64,000 bases of DNA from Clostridiales bacterium. GTDB lineage: Bacteria; Bacillota; Clostridia; Lachnospirales; CAG-274. Below, piece after piece: positions 42,485-51,064 of this stretch. Made by a program: the position numbers and the translations under genes. The stretch lies in contig JAHALF010000004.1 of assembly GCA_018371275.1 (NCBI GenBank), positions 1 to 64,000 on the forward strand, in the 5' to 3' direction. The notes below the pieces were generated by a model, which saw nothing but the letters and a program-made list of their open reading frames with translations, made no database searches and was not told the origin of the DNA. Every line of letters starts with the position of its first letter. Positions within the stretch are counted from its first letter, which is position 1.

Positions 42485-43981
42485 ATGAAAATTTTTATTG
42501 CTATTGAAAATTTAATTTTATATGCTATTAAGAATAATTTAATAGAAAAAGATGATATTATTTTTACTAAAAACAAAATAGCTGAAATTTTAAAAATAGA
42601 AGATTTAAAAGATATAGAAGTAACAGATGAAGTTACTTTAGAAAATATTTTAAAAGATATTTTAGATTATGCTTGTGAAAAAGGGCTAATAAATAACAAT
42701 ATAACGGAAAGGGATTTATTTGACACAAAAATAATGGGTGCTTTGATAGATAGGCCAAGTAATATAAGAAAAATATTTTTTGATAAATATAAAATAAGCC
42801 CTAAATATGCAACAGATTTTTATTATAAATTAAGTCAAGATTCTGACTATATAAGAAGATATAGAATAAAAAAAGATATAAGATGGGAAGTTGAAACAGA
42901 ATATGGTAATTTAGATATAAGCATAAATTTATCTAAGCCAGAAAAAGACCCTAGAGATATTGCTCTTTTAAAAAATGTAAAAAGCAGTGATTACCCTAAA
43001 TGTGTGCTTTGTAAAGAAAATGAGGGTTATATGGGCAGGATAAATCATTCTGCTAGACAAAATCATAGAATAATACCTATAAAAATAAACAATTCAGATT
43101 GGTTTTTTCAATATTCTCCTTATGTTTATTATAACGAACATTGTATTATTTTTAGTAGTAATCATATACCTATGAAAATAGAAAAAGAAACTTTTGCTAA
43201 ATTATTAGATTTTATAAAAATTTTTCCACATTATTTTGTAGGTTCTAATGCTGATTTACCTATAACAGGTGGTTCTATTTTATCTCATGACCATTTCCAA
43301 GGTGGAAATTATAAATTTTGTATGGAAAAAGCACCTATTGAAAGAGAATTTAAAATAAATGGTTTTGAAGATATAAAAGTAGGTATAGTTAAATGGCCTA
43401 TGTCTGTTATAAGGCTATCAAGTGAAGATACAGATAAGTTAGTACAACTTGCTGATAAAATTTTATCAAGCTGGAGAAATTATAATGATGAGGAATGTTT
43501 TATATTTTCGCATACAAATGATGAAATGCATAATACAATAACACCTATTGCAAGAAAAATAAGAGATAAGTTTGAGCTAGATTTAGTTTTAAGAAATAAC
43601 ATAACAACAGAGGAACATCCGCTTGGGGTTTATCATCCGCATAGTGAACTTCATAATATTAAAAAGGAAAATATAGGATTAATCGAAGTTATGGGACTTG
43701 CAATTTTACCAGCTAGATTAAAAACAGAAATGGAAATTTTAAAACAATATATTTTAGAAAATAAAAATATTGTAGAAAACGAGCAAATAATAAAACATAG
43801 AAATTGGGTAAAAAGCTTTATAAATAATTATGATAAAATAACAAAAGAAAATATTGATAATATTATTAAACAAGAAATAGGAAATACTTTTTTAACTGTT
43901 TTAGAACACGCAGGTGTTTTTAAAAGAGATGAAAAAGGGCAAAAAGGTTTTGAAAAGTTTATAAATAGTTTAAATGATTGA
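42485..43981 (+). CDS. galT: Class II galactose-1-phosphate uridylyltransferase
   Basis: This 498-residue Leloir enzyme is of the class found in Bacillota. The active-site motif is intact: GGSILSH268-D269-H270-FQGG, plus EHPLGVYHPHSELHN and the zinc-like CVLCKENEGYMGR. It starts 16 bases after galK with GAGGTG upstream and ends 17 bases before galE. It is the canonical copy; the gene at 35172 is a diverged duplicate. Confidence 0.95.
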   Translation: MKIFIAIENLILYAIKNNLIEKDDIIFTKNKIAEILKIEDLKDIEVTDEVTLENILKDILDYACEKGLINNNITERDLFDTKIMGALIDRPSNIRKIFFDKYKISPKYATDFYYKLSQDSDYIRRYRIKKDIRWEVETEYGNLDISINLSKPEKDPRDIALLKNVKSSDYPKCVLCKENEGYMGRINHSARQNHRIIPIKINNSDWFFQYSPYVYYNEHCIIFSSNHIPMKIEKETFAKLLDFIKIFPHYFVGSNADLPITGGSILSHDHFQGGNYKFCMEKAPIEREFKINGFEDIKVGIVKWPMSVIRLSSEDTDKLVQLADKILSSWRNYNDEECFIFSHTNDEMHNTITPIARKIRDKFELDLVLRNNITTEEHPLGVYHPHSELHNIKKENIGLIEVMGLAILPARLKTEMEILKQYILENKNIVENEQIIKHRNWVKSFINNYDKITKENIDNIIKQEIGNTFLTVLEHAGVFKRDEKGQKGFEKFINSLND

Positions 43982-43998
43982 TACTGGAGGGATATATT

Positions 43999-45015
43999 AT
44001 GGCTATTTTAGTTACTGGTGGTGCAGGTTATATAGGAAGTCATACTTGTGTTGAGTTATTAAAAGAAGGTTATGACGTTGTTGTATTAGATAATTTGTGT
44101 AATTCAAGTAAAAAATCTTTAGATAGAGTTTTTGAAATAACAGGTAAAAAAATAAAATTTTATGAAGAAGATTTATTAAACAAAGATGGTGTTAGAAAGG
44201 TATTTGAAAATGAAGAAATAGATGCAGTTATACATTTTGCCGCTTTAAAAGCTGTTGGAGAGTCTGTAAAAAAACCTTTACAATATTATCATAATAACAT
44301 AACAGGTACTTTAGTCTTATGTGAGGTAATGGAAGAATTTAATGTTAAAAATATAGTTTTTAGCTCTTCAGCTACTGTTTATGGGGACCCAAAGGTTGTA
44401 CCTATTACAGAAGATTGTCCTAAAGGTGTTATAACAAACCCATATGGTCAAACAAAATCTATGATGGAGCAAATATTAACAGATTTTAATGTTGCAGACC
44501 CAAGCTTTAATGTAGTTTTACTTAGATATTTTAACCCAGTTGGAGCACACGAAAGTGGACTTATTGGAGAAGATCCAAAAGGGATACCAAATAATCTTAT
44601 GCCTTATATATCACAAGTTGCAGTTGGTAAATTAGATTGTTTAGGTGTTTTTGGTAATGACTATGATACAAAAGATGGTACAGGTATAAGAGATTATATC
44701 CACGTTGTAGATCTTTCTATTGGACATATAAAAGCTCTTAAAAAATTAGAAAAAGATAAAGGTGTTTTTATATATAATTTAGGTACTGGTGTCGGATACA
44801 GTGTTTTAGATATGGTTAAAGCTTTTGAAAAAGCATCTAATATAAAAGTTAAATATGAATTTAAACCGCGTAGAGCAGGGGATATTGCTAAATGTTATGC
44901 AGATCCATCTAAAGCAGAAAGAGAGCTTGGCTGGAAAGCAGAAAGAAATCTTGAACAAATGTGTAGCGATACTTGGAAGTGGCAAACGAATAATCCTAAT
45001 GGATATGAAAGTTAA
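43999..45015 (+). CDS. galE: UDP-glucose 4-epimerase
   Basis: This is a 338-residue short-chain dehydrogenase. The NAD site is VTGGAGYIGSHTCVELL, with catalytic residues in FSSSATVYG and NPYGQTKSMME (YxxxK) and the substrate loop RYFNPVGAHESGLIGEDPKGIPNNLMPYI. It interconverts UDP-glucose and UDP-galactose. CTGGAGGG precedes the ATG at 43999, which is preferred over the upstream TTG inside galT. Confidence 0.97.
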   Translation: MAILVTGGAGYIGSHTCVELLKEGYDVVVLDNLCNSSKKSLDRVFEITGKKIKFYEEDLLNKDGVRKVFENEEIDAVIHFAALKAVGESVKKPLQYYHNNITGTLVLCEVMEEFNVKNIVFSSSATVYGDPKVVPITEDCPKGVITNPYGQTKSMMEQILTDFNVADPSFNVVLLRYFNPVGAHESGLIGEDPKGIPNNLMPYISQVAVGKLDCLGVFGNDYDTKDGTGIRDYIHVVDLSIGHIKALKKLEKDKGVFIYNLGTGVGYSVLDMVKAFEKASNIKVKYEFKPRRAGDIAKCYADPSKAERELGWKAERNLEQMCSDTWKWQTNNPNGYES

Positions 45016-45024
45016 TTAAAAACT

Positions 45025-45055
45025 AATACCACCTTAAAATAGGTGGTATTTTTAT
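45025..45055. terminator. Bidirectional terminator between galE and galM
   Basis: The perfect 10-bp stem AATACCACCT/AGGTGGTATT has T runs on both strands and lies between convergent genes. Confidence 0.9.
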
Positions 45056-45056
45056 A

Positions 45057-46094
45057 TTAAACATTTAATTTATATACTGTAGTAGTTTCATATATTTCAT
45101 TAGCATCTATAATAGGTTTTTTAAAGTTATCTATATTATAACAATTAGGGAAATATTGAGTTTCAAAACAAAATCCGCTTCTAGCTAAATATTTAGTATT
45201 ATCTTTCCCAAATTCTGTTACATTATTAAAATTTCCAGTATAAAATTGTAGTCCTGGCAAATCGGAATATACTTCTAAATTTATGCCAGTTTTTTTAGAA
45301 TAAGCTTTTGCTACTAAAATTATATCATTATTGTTACGATTAATAACATAATTGTGGTCATAACCATTACCAAGTTTAAGCTGTGCATAATCTTTATCTA
45401 TATCTTTTCCTATTTCTTTAAAATTTGTAAAATCCATAGGTGTATTAAAAACACTTAAAATTTCTCCGCTAGGGATATTTGTATTATTTTTAAAAGGGGT
45501 AAAATTATCAGCATTTATCATAACTTGATGGAGTAGTATATTATCATCTTTATGACCATTTAGATTAAAATATGTATGGTTTGTAAAGTTTGCAATAGTT
45601 TTTTTATCACATTTACCTTTATACTTTATTTCTAAAGAATTATCTTTTTTTAATGTATAAGAAACGGAAATATTAAAATTTCCTTCCATATTTTGAAAAC
45701 CATCTTTTAATATAGTATAAAATATTACTGTATTATTTTCATTGTCTATTTTATAATCCCACACTATATCAGACGTTTTGTTAAAACCACTATGTAAATT
45801 ATTTTCACCATCATTTTTTTCTAAATGATAAGTTTTATTATCTATTTTAAATGTTGCATTTTCTATTCTATTAGCATTTCTACCAATAATAGAACCTAAA
45901 CAAAATTCATTTTTTAAATAACCTTTAGGATTATTAAAGCCTAAAATAACATCAACATTGTTACCATTTTTATCTTTTAAAATAGCAGATACAATAGATG
46001 CACCTATATTAGTAAGTTTTATAATAATATTATGGTTTTTTAAAGTAATTAATTTATAATGCTTTTCTAAAAAGTCTTCAATTAAAATTGACAT
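45057..46094 (-). CDS. galM: Aldose 1-epimerase (mutarotase)
   Basis: This 345-residue enzyme interconverts alpha and beta galactose for galactokinase. The blocks are FCLGSIIGRNANRIENATF (with R), NHTYFNLNGH (catalytic His), NGYDHNYVIN and GLQFYTGN, and FCFETQYFPN holds the catalytic Glu. AAGGAG lies upstream. It is convergent with galE and completes the Leloir set. Confidence 0.94.
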   Translation of the reverse strand: MSILIEDFLEKHYKLITLKNHNIIIKLTNIGASIVSAILKDKNGNNVDVILGFNNPKGYLKNEFCLGSIIGRNANRIENATFKIDNKTYHLEKNDGENNLHSGFNKTSDIVWDYKIDNENNTVIFYTILKDGFQNMEGNFNISVSYTLKKDNSLEIKYKGKCDKKTIANFTNHTYFNLNGHKDDNILLHQVMINADNFTPFKNNTNIPSGEILSVFNTPMDFTNFKEIGKDIDKDYAQLKLGNGYDHNYVINRNNNDIILVAKAYSKKTGINLEVYSDLPGLQFYTGNFNNVTEFGKDNTKYLARSGFCFETQYFPNCYNIDNFKKPIIDANEIYETTTVYKLNV

Positions 46095-46174
46095 ATAGCG
46101 GTCTCCTTATACTTATTTTATAAATTTTAATTATATATTATAACAATAAATTTATTTTGTAAATATATTTAAAT

Positions 46175-46220
46175 ATAATATTATTTATAAATTTAAAATA
46201 ATATTATTTATAAATTTAAA
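46175..46220. repeat. Two tandem 23-bp AT repeats
   Basis: Two exact copies of a 23-bp unit (46175-46197, 46198-46220; core ATTATTTATAAATTT) plus the first six bases of a third lie upstream of the SLH gene promoter. They could be an UP-element-like or regulator site, or simple AT slippage. Confidence 0.5.
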
Positions 46221-46245
46221 ATAATATGTATTATTTTTGTTATTA

Positions 46246-46274
46246 TTGACGATAAAATGTTTGTATGGTATAAT
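46246..46274 (+). promoter_or_regulatory. Promoter of the SLH surface protein gene
   Basis: TTGACG at 46246-46251, a 17-bp spacer with a TATGG end, and TATAAT at 46269-46274. About 100 bp of leader follows. Confidence 0.82.
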
Positions 46275-46373
46275 TCCAATAAATAGTATTTAATAATTAG
46301 AAAAATTTTTTAAATATTAGTATCTAAAATTAATTTGGATACTAATATAATTATATATAAGGAGGTATTAATA

Positions 46374-49300
46374 TTGAATAAATACTATAAATTTTTATTT
46401 TTACTAGCATTAATCATATTATTTCCTAAAAATAATATAAAAGCATATGCTATAAATCAAAGTGGAAAAACAATATATACAGATTATAAAGGTAATCAAA
46501 GTGCCCAGGATACAGGTGATGGAACTTTAAGTAATCCTTATAATTTGTTAAATACAGCTTTAAAAAATGCAAATGCAGGTGATACTATCATTATATTAAA
46601 CGAAGCTTACTTAAATGACGTTGCAAACAGTGGTTCAGCTCCTTTAATAATAGATAAAGATTTAACAATAAAGGGGCAAGGTGATCAAAGAAAAAAATTG
46701 CATACTAGAATGGGTGGGATAATCTTAGGTGCAAATTTTAAATTAGAAAATATAGAATTGGAATTTAGCAATAAGGTTAGAGACCATATATTTGCAAATG
46801 GTCACGAATTAACACTAGATAATGTAGTATTAAGTAACTTAAGTAGAGAAATTGACATATTTGGCGGAACAGCTTATGTACAAGGATCAACATCACCACA
46901 ACAAGGCTATGGTTTGGACTTAATAAGTCTTAAAACAGCAGATACTGGTTCTAAATCAAAAATAACAATAAATGCTAGCGAAAACTTAAATAAATTTGGT
47001 AAAATTTATGCTGGAAGTTTAAATGGTAAAAGTACTACACCAGTTGAGATTACATTAAAAACATCAAGAAGTAGTTATTTTGATAAAATAAAGGGAATAT
47101 CATTAGTAGGTGCAGACCAAGCAGATTCGGGAGGAATACTAGGTACTACTGAACCACTACCACCAGAAGAAAATCAAGTTTATACGGTAAATAGTGAAGT
47201 AACATTAAATCTAGATGGATATTACCCAAAAACAGGAATAGATGGACAATATACAGATACAGTTAATGTAAATGTAATATCAGGAACTTATAGCACAAAT
47301 ATAAACAAGTTAACAAATATAAATAGTTTAAAGGTTGAAAATGAAGTAGTTTTAGCATCAAAAGGAGAGTTAACATTTAAAGGTAATGATAGAAAAATAA
47401 TATTATCAAATGAAAAGACTACATTAGATTTAAAGGAAGTAAAAGATAAAAACATAATAATAGATTCATTTGATGGTGGTGGTAAAATACGTTTACCTTT
47501 AGATGGTAGTTTAGAAATAAAAAATGGAGTAACAGGAAATACAGGTGTATACTTAGGTGGTTGGGGAACTAATTCGGATTATATAGCTAATAAGGATAAA
47601 ACTTATATAAAAGCACAAAACAGTGTTGATAATAGTTTTGAACTGATAGGTAATGGAAATAATAACCCTACATATAAATTAGTAAAACAATCTAATGGTG
47701 AGTGGAAAGTACAAGATGGTAGCAAACCACCAGCTGTTGTATTACCTAGTTTTAATGATGCTATTATAATAGATAATATTTTAACTATAAATTTAGATAA
47801 AAATTTAACACAAAACTTTGATGATTCAGATAAATCAGATTTTATTGTGCTTGTTGATGGTTCGGAAGTAGGTATATCAAATGTAAGTGGTAATACATCA
47901 AACAAGAATATAACATTAACATTAGGTAGAAGTGTATATGCTGACGAAAAAGTTAATGTAGAATATAAAGGAACTAAAGTAACACCATTTAATAATTCAG
48001 TAACTAATAATAGTTCAGGCAATAAACCAACACCACCTTCACAAGAATTACCTAGTTTTAGTAATGCTAATGTAAGAGATAATACCTTAACTATAAATTT
48101 AAATAAAAATTTAACACAGAATTTTGGTGATTCAGATAAGTCTGATTTTGTTGTGCTTGTTGATAGTTCAAAGGTAGGTATATCAAATGTAATTGGTGGT
48201 ACATCAAACAAGACTATAACATTAACATTAGACAGAAATGTATATGCTGATGAAAAAGTTAATGTAGAATATAAAGGAACTAAAGTAAAAGTATTTAGTA
48301 GTCAGGTAACTAATAATAGTACAAGTAATAAACCAACACCACCATTACCTCCACAGGACCAAAAACCATCATTAATTTCAGGTAGTTTTGATAGTAATAC
48401 AGTAACATTAAATTTTGATAAATCTTTAAATAGTATGAATATACTAGAAGGTGATTTTTCAATAATATTAAATAATGATACAAGTAAAATAATAAGTGTA
48501 ACCAATGTGAATATAAATAATAATACTTTAAATTTAACTTTATCTGAACAATTAAGTTATGGTGATACTATAAAATTAAGATATAGTGGTACAAATCTAG
48601 ATATTTCAAATATAAACTTAAAAAATACTATTTTAATGTCGCATACGAAGATTTTTATAGATAAAAATGATAAAAAGAAAATTAAAATAGTACTAGAAGA
48701 TAACTTAAAAGAAAGTTTAGAAATAAAAGATTTTACTGTAACAAAAAATGGTATAGATAAAATAAATATAAAAGAATTAAGGTTAACAGATAATATAATA
48801 GAATTAATATTGGTTGAAGGTGCAACATCAAATAATGCTTATACAGTAAGCTATACAGGAGATAAATTTAAAAGCTTTATTGATGAAAATGTAGAGCATA
48901 ATATAAAAACAATTATAACAAGTGGCAGTATAGGAGAAGATTATGTAATTACATTAAAAACAGACGAAGCTTTAAAAGAAAATATAACAAATATTAACGA
49001 TTTTAGTGTATTTAAAAATCTCACAAAATTGGATATAAAAAATGTTAAAGGAACTAAAGGTAAAAATATTATTCAAATAACTTTAAATAGTAATAATCAA
49101 ATATATAAAGATGACATTATAAAATTAAGTTATACTGGAACACAGTTAGAAGAAATATCAAATTTAATAATAGAAAATAATATAACAAAAGAGCCAATAA
49201 AACAAAAAGCTCAAATTGTAGATATTTATACAAATAGTGGTTATGTAGATAATAATATAACTGTTAAATTAGATACTAAAATAGATAATAATTTATCTAA

Positions 49301-50600
49301 AGATTATGTAAAAATTAAAAGTAAAACAAGAAAAGATTATTCTATAAAAAATATAGAAACTTTAGGGGATACATTAAATATAACTTTAGAAAATAATATA
49401 AATTATAAAGATAATATATCTTTAACTATTATAGATAATAGTCTAGTACAAGATAGTGATTTAACAGATATTAAAAATAACACATTTGATTTAGGTGGAT
49501 TTGATTTAACAGAAGATGGTAATATAATATTAAGTGATATCAGAATATTTGAACCTACAAATAAAGATAAAGCACCAGAATTGATAGGAAATTATAATAT
49601 ACGTTTATCTGATGGTGGAATAATAACAGATGATTCTTATAATATAACATTAAAAGATACAGTAGAATTAACTAATACAAATAGCATAAAAGTAGGAACA
49701 GATAAAGTATTACAAGATAATACTATAACATTTACAGATGGTAATAAAATAATAGCTAATAAAGGTAATATTTTACTAGATAGTAATTCATTAACTTTAG
49801 AAAATGGTGGATTATTAGAATTTAAAGATGGAACTAAAAAAACTTTAGATAGTAATAAAAAATTATACTTAGATAATTTAAAGAAAGATGAAGATAATAA
49901 AAATAATTCACAATCTGATACAAATTATAATAGTGGTGGTGGAGCTGTAATAGGTTCTTCAAATAATACATCAAATAAAGAAAATGCAAATACAAATACA
50001 GAGTCTAATACAGAGGAAAAAATAAATACAAATATACCTAATACAATTATTATAGATAATATCAACCATTGGTCTAATAACTCTATTGTTAAATTAGTAG
50101 ATGCAAATATAATAGATAATGATATAATAAATGATGAATTTATTAACTTATTAGATACTAATATTAATAGGGGAGAATTTTCCGAATTAATATATAACCT
50201 ATTAAAAGAAAATTATCATTTAGATTTAGAAGTATCAAATAATAGTTTTAGTGATTTAACTGATACAGATACTGAAACAACAAATGCTATATTAAGTTTA
50301 GTATCATCTAATATTTTAAGTGGATATACAGATGGCACATTTAAACCAAATTCTAGTATAACACGCGAAGAAATGGCAGTTATATTAGATAGAACTTTAA
50401 ATTTAATAAATTTAGATAATACAAACAGCTATATTATAAATGACTTAGATAATACTTCAGCTTGGAGCAAAGCATCTATTGAAAAATTATCAAGTTTAGG
50501 TATAATAAGAGGAGATAATAATGGTAATTTTTTACCAAAATCTAACCTTACATATGCACAAAGTTATTCTGCAGTATGTCAATTATTAAATCAAAATTAG
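46374..50600 (+). CDS. SLH-anchored surface protein with SwmB-like repeats
   Basis: This is a 1408-residue secreted protein. AAGGAGGT places the start at the TTG 46374; the signal peptide follows (KFLFLLALIILFPKNNIKAYA). Residues 30-400 look like a parallel beta-helix (SNPYNLLNTALKNANAGDTIIIL and runs of short strands). Then come four or five SwmB-like beta domains with repeated LTINLDKNLTQNF...ADEKVNVEYKGTKV units, two of them nearly identical and separated by Pro-rich linkers. After an Asn-rich linker there are SLH domains (about 1220-1408; INHWSNNSIVKLVDANII, SGYTDGTFKPNSSITREEMAVIL, RGDNNGNFLPKSNLTYAQS). Probably a major wall-bound adhesin or S-layer component. Confidence 0.85.
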   Translation: MNKYYKFLFLLALIILFPKNNIKAYAINQSGKTIYTDYKGNQSAQDTGDGTLSNPYNLLNTALKNANAGDTIIILNEAYLNDVANSGSAPLIIDKDLTIKGQGDQRKKLHTRMGGIILGANFKLENIELEFSNKVRDHIFANGHELTLDNVVLSNLSREIDIFGGTAYVQGSTSPQQGYGLDLISLKTADTGSKSKITINASENLNKFGKIYAGSLNGKSTTPVEITLKTSRSSYFDKIKGISLVGADQADSGGILGTTEPLPPEENQVYTVNSEVTLNLDGYYPKTGIDGQYTDTVNVNVISGTYSTNINKLTNINSLKVENEVVLASKGELTFKGNDRKIILSNEKTTLDLKEVKDKNIIIDSFDGGGKIRLPLDGSLEIKNGVTGNTGVYLGGWGTNSDYIANKDKTYIKAQNSVDNSFELIGNGNNNPTYKLVKQSNGEWKVQDGSKPPAVVLPSFNDAIIIDNILTINLDKNLTQNFDDSDKSDFIVLVDGSEVGISNVSGNTSNKNITLTLGRSVYADEKVNVEYKGTKVTPFNNSVTNNSSGNKPTPPSQELPSFSNANVRDNTLTINLNKNLTQNFGDSDKSDFVVLVDSSKVGISNVIGGTSNKTITLTLDRNVYADEKVNVEYKGTKVKVFSSQVTNNSTSNKPTPPLPPQDQKPSLISGSFDSNTVTLNFDKSLNSMNILEGDFSIILNNDTSKIISVTNVNINNNTLNLTLSEQLSYGDTIKLRYSGTNLDISNINLKNTILMSHTKIFIDKNDKKKIKIVLEDNLKESLEIKDFTVTKNGIDKINIKELRLTDNIIELILVEGATSNNAYTVSYTGDKFKSFIDENVEHNIKTIITSGSIGEDYVITLKTDEALKENITNINDFSVFKNLTKLDIKNVKGTKGKNIIQITLNSNNQIYKDDIIKLSYTGTQLEEISNLIIENNITKEPIKQKAQIVDIYTNSGYVDNNITVKLDTKIDNNLSKDYVKIKSKTRKDYSIKNIETLGDTLNITLENNINYKDNISLTIIDNSLVQDSDLTDIKNNTFDLGGFDLTEDGNIILSDIRIFEPTNKDKAPELIGNYNIRLSDGGIITDDSYNITLKDTVELTNTNSIKVGTDKVLQDNTITFTDGNKIIANKGNILLDSNSLTLENGGLLEFKDGTKKTLDSNKKLYLDNLKKDEDNKNNSQSDTNYNSGGGAVIGSSNNTSNKENANTNTESNTEEKINTNIPNTIIIDNINHWSNNSIVKLVDANIIDNDIINDEFINLLDTNINRGEFSELIYNLLKENYHLDLEVSNNSFSDLTDTDTETTNAILSLVSSNILSGYTDGTFKPNSSITREEMAVILDRTLNLINLDNTNSYIINDLDNTSAWSKASIEKLSSLGIIRGDNNGNFLPKSNLTYAQSYSAVCQLLNQN

Positions 50601-50663
50601 TTTTAATATTATTAATAAGATTTAATAATAAAAAATTAAATAAATACTATTTTAGAAAAATAT

Positions 50664-50706
50664 AAAAGGCTTGTGATTCTTTATTTTAAAGAAATTCAAG
50701 CCTTTT
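50664..50706 (+). terminator. Terminator after the SLH gene
   Basis: The stem AAAAGGCTTG/CAAGCCTTTT, with an inner stem, is followed by T-rich sequence. Confidence 0.85.
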
Positions 50707-50834
50707 TGTTTACTTTTTCTATTAAGGTTACTATCATATAAAATTATACCATTCTCAAACCTATCGATAAACTAAATTATGATTATAAATTATTTTATAA
50801 TTTTAATTAATATAAATTAAAATACTATGATTTA

Positions 50835-50863
50835 TTGACACATTTTTTAAAAGATATTAAAAT
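50835..50863 (+). promoter_or_regulatory. Promoter of cas9
   Basis: TTGACA at 50835-50840, a 17-bp spacer and TAAAAT at 50858-50863. It would give a leader of about 195 bases that runs antisense through the whole tracrRNA gene. Confidence 0.65.
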
Positions 50864-50900
50864 TATAAATGTAAATTCACTATTAAAGTAGTATAATTAA

Positions 50901-51016
50901 TAAAAAAGACTTAAATAAATTAAGTCTATATCTCATACGATATGAGGTTACATAAGTAACGAGTTGAATAAATTTTTATTTGAACTTATGGCTTAATCTT
51001 ATATGACAGAAATATT
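50901..51016 (-). ncRNA. tracrRNA of the adjacent Cas9
   Basis: Read on the minus strand, a candidate anti-repeat (AAGATTAAGCCATAAG) leads into AAGTTCAAATAAAAATTTAT and CAACTCG, the pattern that follows the anti-repeat in type II tracrRNAs. Hairpins GTTAC/GTAAC and CTCATA/TATGAG come next. The end is an 8-bp terminator stem AGACTTAA/TTAAGTCT (50907-50927) with six T. A promoter lies at the right distance upstream. The position (opposite strand, immediately before cas9) is the same as in the Streptococcus pyogenes locus. Start and end are predicted to within a few bases. Confidence 0.82.
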
Positions 51017-51022
51017 AAACTA

Positions 51023-51051
51023 ATAGTATCATAAAAAAAATAATTTGTCAA
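51023..51051 (-). promoter_or_regulatory. Promoter of the tracrRNA
   Basis: On the minus strand TTGACA (51046-51051), a 17-bp spacer and TACTAT (51023-51028). The -35 box touches the ribosome binding site of cas9 (AAGGAGAG, 51050-51057). Confidence 0.8.
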
Positions 51052-51064
51052 GGAGAGTAAAACT

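Noticed and set aside
46175..46220. Replication origin iterons
   Set aside because: There are only two copies of an AT-only unit, directly upstream of a good promoter, with no DnaA-box-like sequence or replication gene.
47603..48505. Minus-strand proteins opposite the SLH gene repeats
   Set aside because: They are mirror frames of the repeated SwmB-like coding sequence, with no ribosome sites; their similarity to each other only reflects the repeats. The same holds for minus-strand frames at 22696-24096.
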